A stretch of 11,121 nucleotides of DNA from an uncultured Dermabacteraceae bacterium (lineage in GTDB: Bacteria; Actinomycetota; Actinomycetes; Actinomycetales; Dermabacteraceae): positions 1 through 11,121 of the forward strand of contig CAMILZ010000035.1 of the NCBI GenBank assembly GCA_946223075.1. The letters are read 5' to 3'. A program made the position numbers and the translations under genes. The first letter of the stretch is position 1; each line of letters starts with the position of its first letter. The notes under the pieces are model-generated. The model searched no databases and had not been told where the DNA came from. It saw nothing but the letters and a program-made list of their open reading frames with translations. Of this stretch, positions 6,571 to 11,121 are shown in pieces.

Positions 6571-6619
6571 ACCACGGATGCGAGCCCGACTCGCGCCACT
6601 CGAACCCTAGGAGAACAGC

Positions 6620-7867
6620 ATGACCGAACGTATCGTTCTTGCCTACTCGGGAGGTCTCGACACCTCCGTCGCGATCGGCTGGATCCACGACGCCACTGGT
6701 GCCGACGTCATCGCGTGTGCGGTGGACGTCGGCCAGGGTGGGGAAGACCTCGAGGTCATCCGTCAGCGCGCGCTCGACTGTGGCGCCGTCGAGGCGTATG
6801 TTGCCGATGCGCGCGAGGAGTTCGCGAGCGAGTACTGCATGCCCGCGCTCAAGGCGAACGCTCTGTACATGGATGCGTACCCGGTCGTTTCCGCACTTTC
6901 GCGTCCGGTGATTGCGAAGCACCTCGTGAAGGCCGCGAAGAAGTACGACGCGAGTGCCGTCGCCCACGGCTGCACCGGCAAGGGCAATGATCAAGTGCGC
7001 TTCGAGGTATCGATCACGTCGCTGGCCCCCGACCTTCGGTGCATCGCCCCCGTTCGCGACCTCGCCCTCACGCGTGACAAGGCGATCGACTACGCCGAAA
7101 AGAACAACCTTCCCATCGCCACGACGAAGAACAACCCGTTCTCGATCGACCAGAACGTGTGGGGGCGCGCCATTGAAACGGGCTTCCTCGAAGACATCTG
7201 GAACGAGCCCACGAAAGACGTCTACAACTACACCGACGACCCGGCATTCCCGCCGGTCGCCGATGAACTCCACGTCACCTTCGACAAGGGCATTCCCGTC
7301 GCGATCGATGGCCGCGCGGTGAGCCCGCTTGAGGCGATCCAAGAGATGAATCGCCGCGCGGGCGCGCAGGGGATTGGCCGAATCGACATTGTTGAGGATC
7401 GTCTCGTGGGCATCAAGTCCCGCGAAATCTATGAGGCCCCGGGCGCGATGGCCCTTATCGAGGCGCATCGCGAGCTCGAACGCGTGACCCTGGAGCGCGA
7501 GCAGGGGCGTTTCAAGCGCGAGGTGCAGGATCGCTGGACCGACCTCGTCTATGACGGTCAATGGTTCAGCCCCCTCAAGCGCTCCCTCGACGCTTTCATC
7601 GAGGAAACGCAACGCTACGTGAGCGGTGACGTGCGCATGCGGTTGCACGGCGGCCGTGCAACCGTCACGGGCCGGCGCAGCGAAAGCAGCCTCTACGACT
7701 TCAACCTCGCGACCTACGATGAGGGCGACACGTTCGACCAGTCGCACGCGAAGGGCTTCATCGAGATCTACGGACTCGGGTCGAAGCAAGCGACCGCACG
7801 CGACGAGAAGTTCGGCAACGGTCCTTCGCTCGAGCCCGGCGAGACGAGCGAGAGCGACAAGGAGTGA
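6620..7867 (+). CDS. argG: Argininosuccinate synthase
   Basis: A 415-residue cytoplasmic enzyme joining citrulline and aspartate to argininosuccinate with ATP cleavage to AMP and pyrophosphate, the penultimate step of arginine synthesis. The N-type ATP pyrophosphatase loop AYSGGLDTS is at residues 8-16, and the second signature HGCTGKGNDQVRFE at 116-129. Other family segments are NPFSIDQNVWGRAIE, GIGRIDIVEDRLVGIKSREIYEAP and the C-terminal FIEIYGLGSKQ. The length is typical of the roughly 400-residue bacterial class. The ribosome site AGGAGA (6609-6614) lies five bases before the ATG. The gap after argR holds only a weak five-pair hairpin (6580-6594). The final 25 residues or so are acidic and low in complexity (SLEPGETSESDKE) and probably a disordered tail. 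Confidence 0.97.
   Translation: MTERIVLAYSGGLDTSVAIGWIHDATGADVIACAVDVGQGGEDLEVIRQRALDCGAVEAYVADAREEFASEYCMPALKANALYMDAYPVVSALSRPVIAKHLVKAAKKYDASAVAHGCTGKGNDQVRFEVSITSLAPDLRCIAPVRDLALTRDKAIDYAEKNNLPIATTKNNPFSIDQNVWGRAIETGFLEDIWNEPTKDVYNYTDDPAFPPVADELHVTFDKGIPVAIDGRAVSPLEAIQEMNRRAGAQGIGRIDIVEDRLVGIKSREIYEAPGAMALIEAHRELERVTLEREQGRFKREVQDRWTDLVYDGQWFSPLKRSLDAFIEETQRYVSGDVRMRLHGGRATVTGRRSESSLYDFNLATYDEGDTFDQSHAKGFIEIYGLGSKQATARDEKFGNGPSLEPGETSESDKE
7859..7864 (+). promoter_or_regulatory. argH: Ribosome binding site that fixes the argH start
   Basis: AAGGAG lies within the last codons of argG. It sits eight bases before GTG 7873 but overlaps the earlier in-frame GTG at 7864, which it therefore could not serve. 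Confidence 0.7.
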
Positions 7868-7872
7868 CGCGC

Positions 7873-9339
7873 GTGAGCGATGCACACGACAGCAGCGCAA
7901 TGAGCGGACGCAAGGACGGCGACGGCACTGTCGAGCGCGTAGCCCTGTGGGGCGGTCGCTTCGCTTCGGGGCCCGCCGATGTCATGGCGGCGCTTTCAAA
8001 ATCGACCGACTTCGATTGGCGTCTCGCGCCGTATGACCTTCGGGGCTCAAAGGCCCATGCGCGCGTGCTTGCCCGCGCCGGGCTCTTGAGCGAGAGCGAA
8101 CTGCACGACATGCTCGCGGCGCTCGAGGAACTTGGGCGGCAAGTCGAAAGCGGAGAGTTCACGCCGCACGTGAGCGACGAAGACGTCCATTCCGCGCTCG
8201 AGCGAGGCCTCCTCGAGATCGCCGGACCGGCCCTCGGCGGGAAGCTCCGCGCGGGACGCTCGCGCAACGACCAGGTCGCGACCCTCGGGCGCATGTACAT
8301 CCGCGATCATGCCCGCGTGGTTGCAGCCCTCGTGCTCGATGTCGTCGACGCTCTCATCGAGCAAGCGTCGGACCACCCCGAAGCTCCCATGCCGGGCCGC
8401 ACGCACCTCCAGCACGCCCAGCCCGTGCTGCTGGCCCACCACCTGCTCGCACATGCGTGGCCGCTCATGCGCGACGTCGAGCGGCTTCGCGACCTGGATG
8501 CGCGCGCGGCGATCTCGCCGTACGGCTCGGGCGCGCTCGCCGGTTCGTCGCTCGGGCTTGACTCCGAAGCCGTCGCGGAGGAACTTGGATTTGCGGGTGC
8601 AAGCGAGAACTCGATCGATGGCACGGCTTCGCGCGACGTGTACGCCGAATATTCGTGGTGTCTCACGATGCTCGGCGTGGACCTTTCGCGGCTCTCCGAA
8701 GAAATCATCGTGTGGAACACGAAGGAGTTTGACTTCGTGGCGCTTGATGATGCGTTCTCGACCGGCTCCTCGATCATGCCGCAAAAGAAGAATCCCGACG
8801 TCGCCGAGCTCACGCGCGGCAAGGCGGGGCGCTTCATCGGCGATCTCGCGGGGCTTCTCGCGACCCTCAAGGCGATGCCGCTTGCGTATAACCGCGATCT
8901 TCAAGAAGACAAGGAGCCGATGTTCGATCAAACGGATCAGCTCGAGCTTCTTTTGCCGGCGTTCGCGGGCATGGTGCGCACCCTGACGTTCAACACCGAA
9001 CGCATGGCCTCCCTCGCGCCGCGGGGCTTTGCCCTCGCGACCGATATCGCCGAATGGCTCGTACGCGAAGGCGTCCCCTTCCGAGAGGCACACGAGATTT
9101 CAGGTGGGTGCGTGCAGCTTGCGGAATCGCGAGGCGAAGAGCTGTGGGACTTGAGCGACGACGACCTCGCGTCGATCTCGCCACATCTCACGCCCGAGGT
9201 GCGCACGGTGCTGACGACGCTCGGCTCGATCGACTCCCGGTCCTCAAAGGGCGGAACGGGCCGTACGAGCGTCGCGGCCCAGCTCGCGAACGCGGAAGTG
9301 ACGTCCGCCAGCCTGCGGACGTTCGCGAAGGCGCTTTAG
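7873..9339 (+). CDS. argH: Argininosuccinate lyase
   Basis: A 488-residue cytoplasmic homotetrameric lyase that splits argininosuccinate into arginine and fumarate, the last step of the pathway. The family start VALWGGRF lies at residues 23-30. GRSRNDQVAT (128-137) and GRTHLQHAQP (175-184) contain conserved active-site regions, with H178 the likely catalytic histidine. The fumarase/lyase superfamily signature GSSIMPQKKNPD is at 298-309, with its mobile-loop serine. The GTG at 7873 is preferred over GTG 7864 because of ribosome-site spacing; ATG 7900 is a less likely alternative without a site. The start lies five bases past the argG stop (7865-7867), so translation is probably coupled. The first 20 residues are polar and not part of the family core. 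Confidence 0.95.
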   Translation: MSDAHDSSAMSGRKDGDGTVERVALWGGRFASGPADVMAALSKSTDFDWRLAPYDLRGSKAHARVLARAGLLSESELHDMLAALEELGRQVESGEFTPHVSDEDVHSALERGLLEIAGPALGGKLRAGRSRNDQVATLGRMYIRDHARVVAALVLDVVDALIEQASDHPEAPMPGRTHLQHAQPVLLAHHLLAHAWPLMRDVERLRDLDARAAISPYGSGALAGSSLGLDSEAVAEELGFAGASENSIDGTASRDVYAEYSWCLTMLGVDLSRLSEEIIVWNTKEFDFVALDDAFSTGSSIMPQKKNPDVAELTRGKAGRFIGDLAGLLATLKAMPLAYNRDLQEDKEPMFDQTDQLELLLPAFAGMVRTLTFNTERMASLAPRGFALATDIAEWLVREGVPFREAHEISGGCVQLAESRGEELWDLSDDDLASISPHLTPEVRTVLTTLGSIDSRSSKGGTGRTSVAAQLANAEVTSASLRTFAKAL

Positions 9340-9411
9340 CGCGTGTGCGCTACTGTGGATTCGACGCGCGGCACACCGAAGCCGCCCCGATGAAAGGAAT
9401 GGAGACGCACG

Positions 9412-10686
9412 ATGGTCAACATCGTTGACGAGCTTGAATGGCGTGGCCTGCTTGTGAACTCGACCGGTATCGAGGAAATCCGCACCGCAGCGAACGAAGG
9501 CCCGATCAAGCTCTATTGCGGCTTTGACCCCACCGCGTCCTCCCTTCACGTTGGTCACCTGACACAGATTCTCACGATGCGTCGCTTCCAGCTCGCGGGC
9601 AACAAGCCGTTTGCCCTCGTGGGCGGGGCCACGGGACTCGTGGGGGATCCGCGCATGTCGGGCGAGCGAAAGATGAACTCGTCCGACATCGTCGCGACGT
9701 GGGTCGAGTCGCTTCGCGGCCAAATCGAACGCTTCCTCGACCCCGAGGGTGAGTTCGGCGTGACGATGGTGAACAACTACGACTGGACGAAGGACCTCAA
9801 CGTTTTGAGTTTCCTTCGCGATTACGGCGCGCATTTCCGCATGGGCACGATGCTCTCGAAGGAGATCGTCGCCAAGCGCCTCAACTCGGACGAGGGGCTC
9901 AGTTACCTCGAGTTCTCGTACCAGATCCTCCAGGCGATGGACTTCCTCGAGCTTTACCGTCGCCACGGGGTCACGCTGCAGTACGGCGGCAATGACCAGT
10001 GGGGCAATATCGTGGGCGGCGCCGAGCTGATCCGCAAGGTCGAAGGGGTCCAGACCCATGCCTTGACGACGCCGCTCGTGACGAAGGCGGATGGGACGAA
10101 GTTCGGCAAGAGTGAAGGCGGGGCCGTGTGGCTCGATCCGGATCTTACGAGCCCCTACGCGTTCCACCAGTTCTGGCTCGGCGCCGACGATCGCGATGTC
10201 CTCAAGTACCTGAGGTTCTTCACATTCCGCCCGGCGGAAGAACTCGCGGAGATCGAGGCTGTCACGGCTGAGCGTCCACATGAGCGTGCCGCGCAGAAAC
10301 TTCTCGCGGACGACATGACGACTCTCGTCCACGGCGAGCAAGCGACCGCGCAAGCGAAGGCGGCGGCTTCTGTGCTGTTTGGCCGCGGCGATGTGCGTGA
10401 GCTTGATGGTCCGACGGTTGCCGTGATCGCGGGGGAGCTTCCCCGTGTCGAGCTTCCCGGGACGGCAAACCTGGTCGAGGCTTTCACGGCCACCGAGCTT
10501 TTGACCTCCAACGGCGCGGTGCGCAGGGCGCTCAAGGAGGGAGGCCTCTCGGTGAACGGCGAGAAGATTTCTGGCGATGTCGAGGTTCTCGAGACTGAGC
10601 TTGGCAGCTTCGACGCCTTGGCCGGTGGGTATTTGCTTCTTCGACGCGGCAAGAAGAATGCCGCGATGGTGAAGATCGCGAGTTGA
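9412..10686 (+). CDS. tyrS: Tyrosine--tRNA ligase
   Basis: A 424-residue homodimeric class I aminoacyl-tRNA synthetase. The Rossmann core has YCGFDPTASSLHVGH, with the HIGH-like HVGH at residues 46-49, GGATGLVGDP at 71-80, and YGGNDQWGN at 191-199 in the tyrosine-binding region. The KMSKS-like loop is KFGKS at 230-234. A C-terminal S4 RNA-binding domain spans about 360-420 (LTSNGAVRRALKEGGLSVNGEKI). Length and motifs fit the bacterial TyrRS group with an Asp-rather-than-Lys GGNDQ motif. The ribosome site GGAG (9401-9404) lies seven bases before the ATG. The 72-base gap after argH has no strong terminator; TACTGT at 9351-9356 could be a -10 element but has no convincing -35. It may thus be read from the arginine operon, from its own promoter, or both. 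An rRNA operon follows. Confidence 0.97.
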   Translation: MVNIVDELEWRGLLVNSTGIEEIRTAANEGPIKLYCGFDPTASSLHVGHLTQILTMRRFQLAGNKPFALVGGATGLVGDPRMSGERKMNSSDIVATWVESLRGQIERFLDPEGEFGVTMVNNYDWTKDLNVLSFLRDYGAHFRMGTMLSKEIVAKRLNSDEGLSYLEFSYQILQAMDFLELYRRHGVTLQYGGNDQWGNIVGGAELIRKVEGVQTHALTTPLVTKADGTKFGKSEGGAVWLDPDLTSPYAFHQFWLGADDRDVLKYLRFFTFRPAEELAEIEAVTAERPHERAAQKLLADDMTTLVHGEQATAQAKAAASVLFGRGDVRELDGPTVAVIAGELPRVELPGTANLVEAFTATELLTSNGAVRRALKEGGLSVNGEKISGDVEVLETELGSFDALAGGYLLLRRGKKNAAMVKIAS

Positions 10687-10719
10687 GCACTCGGTAAACA
10701 ACTGCTGAACACCGGTGTC

Positions 10720-10758
10720 GAGCACCCGCTGCCGCGTGATTGAGGGGCGCGGGTGCTT
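10720..10758 (+). terminator. Likely tyrS terminator hairpin
   Basis: AGCACCCGC (10721-10729) pairs perfectly with GCGGGTGCT (10749-10757). GCC (10731-10733) with GGC (10746-10748) continues the stem past one bulged base. Only a short TT follows, so the U run is weak, as is common in GC-rich actinobacteria. Its position between tyrS and the rRNA promoters supports a terminator role. Confidence 0.6.
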
Positions 10759-10795
10759 CGCATTGTGGCGGTGCGCACGCGGGGGCTTCGAGGGC

Positions 10796-10824
10796 TTGAC
10801 CGATGCGTCTGCCCCGCGTAGTGT
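10796..10824 (+). promoter_or_regulatory. Upstream rRNA operon promoter (P1)
   Basis: A -35 TTGACC (10796-10801), then exactly 17 bases, then a -10 TAGTGT (10819-10824). This fits the vegetative sigma factor consensus and would start transcription near 10831. It is the weaker of the two tandem promoters at the -10. Confidence 0.75.
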
Positions 10825-10829
10825 CTTTG

Positions 10830-10861
10830 TTCGTTGGTTCGAGGAACCGAAGAAATTCGCC
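10830..10861 (+). other. Hairpin at the predicted P1 transcript start
   Basis: GGTTC-gag-GAACC (10836-10848) is a perfect five-pair stem that can be lengthened on both sides with one mismatch. The left arm GGTTCGAGG can instead pair with downstream CCTTCGAATC using two wobbles, so two exclusive structures are possible. The GGTTCGAATC-like string recalls a tRNA T arm, but no tRNA can be folded around it. Confidence 0.3.
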
Positions 10862-10955
10862 TTCGAATCACGGCTGTAAGTGGCTGCCGCGGAGATCGCG
10901 CACAAACCCCGGGTGAGCATCCGGTGAAGAGTGGCGCGGAACACGGAGAGCCGGC

Positions 10956-10984
10956 TTGACCGAGTCGGGTGGAGTTGCTAAACT
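10956..10984 (+). promoter_or_regulatory. Downstream rRNA operon promoter (P2)
   Basis: A -35 TTGACC (10956-10961), 17 bases, then a -10 TAAACT (10979-10984) preceded by TGC, making an extended -10. The core is typical of strong actinobacterial rRNA promoters and predicts a start near 10991. It is 160 bases downstream of P1. Confidence 0.88.
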
Positions 10985-10990
10985 AGTGAC

Positions 10991-11121
10991 TCGCGCCGAG
11001 AGGTGAAGAAGAGCTTCCGGTGAACATTAGCTTCTCGCGAGCCCCTCGAAAAGGGGTGAGTGTGGTGTGCGTATGTTGTTTGATATCTCAATAGTGTGTC
11101 TGTTTATTGATGCCAATTTTT
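10991..11121 (+). other. Leader of an rRNA operon (16S gene beyond the window)
   Basis: This segment reads as the untranslated leader downstream of P2. It carries a CCCCT-cgaaa-AGGGG hairpin (11042-11056) in the place of a boxB-like element. It then has the stretch TTGTTTGATATCTCAATAG (11076-11094) followed by TGTGTC, which closely resembles the antitermination boxA region known from actinobacterial, including mycobacterial, rRNA leaders. The segment ends in a T run at the edge. No 16S sequence is reached, so the operon is inferred from its leader and promoters. Confidence 0.8.

Noticed and set aside
10830..10875. A tRNA gene suggested by GGTTCGAGG and CCTTCGAATC
   Set aside because: No acceptor stem, D arm or anticodon arm can be placed around it. 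It is better read as hairpins at the P1 transcript start.
9244..10944. A 566-codon leftward open frame opposite tyrS and the end of argH
   Set aside because: It is the complement of tyrS coding sequence with no recognisable domain, and it continues through the rRNA promoter P1. Codon bias explains the lack of stops.
1..11121. CRISPR arrays, insertion sequences, prophage or toxin-antitoxin genes
   Set aside because: I found no regular spaced repeats, transposase motifs, terminal inverted repeats or small paired genes. Codon use is uniform across all genes, which argues against recent transfer.

Overview
The window is a GC-rich, densely coding stretch of an actinobacterial chromosome, most likely from the Micrococcales or a close relative. 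Three things point there. A dehydrogenase gene closely resembles mycothiol-dependent formaldehyde dehydrogenase (mycothiol is an actinobacterial thiol). The gene order pheS-pheT / argR-argG-argH / tyrS is typical of the group. The right edge carries a leader closely resembling those in front of actinobacterial 16S rRNA genes. The species cannot be fixed from the sequence.

Layout. Positions 1-104 hold what looks like the last codons of a rightward gene. It runs head-on into a leftward two-gene unit (118-1899): mscR, then a glyoxalase-II-like metallo-beta-lactamase protein. The unit ends in a strong hairpin terminator. A 236-base divergent intergenic region (1900-2135) with an inverted repeat and several hairpins separates it from the rightward pheS-pheT operon (2136-5831), which encodes the two subunits of phenylalanyl-tRNA synthetase and is closed by a textbook terminator (5861-5907). 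Next comes argR-argG-argH (6028-9339), preceded by candidate ARG boxes overlapping a -10-like element. tyrS follows (9412-10686) with no strong terminator before it, then a hairpin. Positions 10690-11121 contain no gene: they carry two tandem promoters of near-consensus form with identical 17-base spacing, and the leader of an rRNA operon whose 16S gene must begin beyond the right edge.

How the genes work together. MscR oxidises the formaldehyde-mycothiol adduct and the linked hydrolase could release formate and mycothiol. PheST and TyrS charge tRNAs with aromatic amino acids. ArgG and ArgH convert citrulline to arginine, and ArgR senses arginine and probably controls its own operon. The grouping of aminoacyl-tRNA synthetases beside an rRNA operon is a translation-linked neighbourhood.

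Most of this is ordinary core genome and I see no new defence or mobile system. The most notable points are the absence of argC, argJ, argB, argD and argF from their usual place between pheT and argR, the mscR-hydrolase pair as a candidate complete formaldehyde-to-formate module, a terminator hairpin that also appears to be coding sequence, and the duplicated rRNA promoter core.
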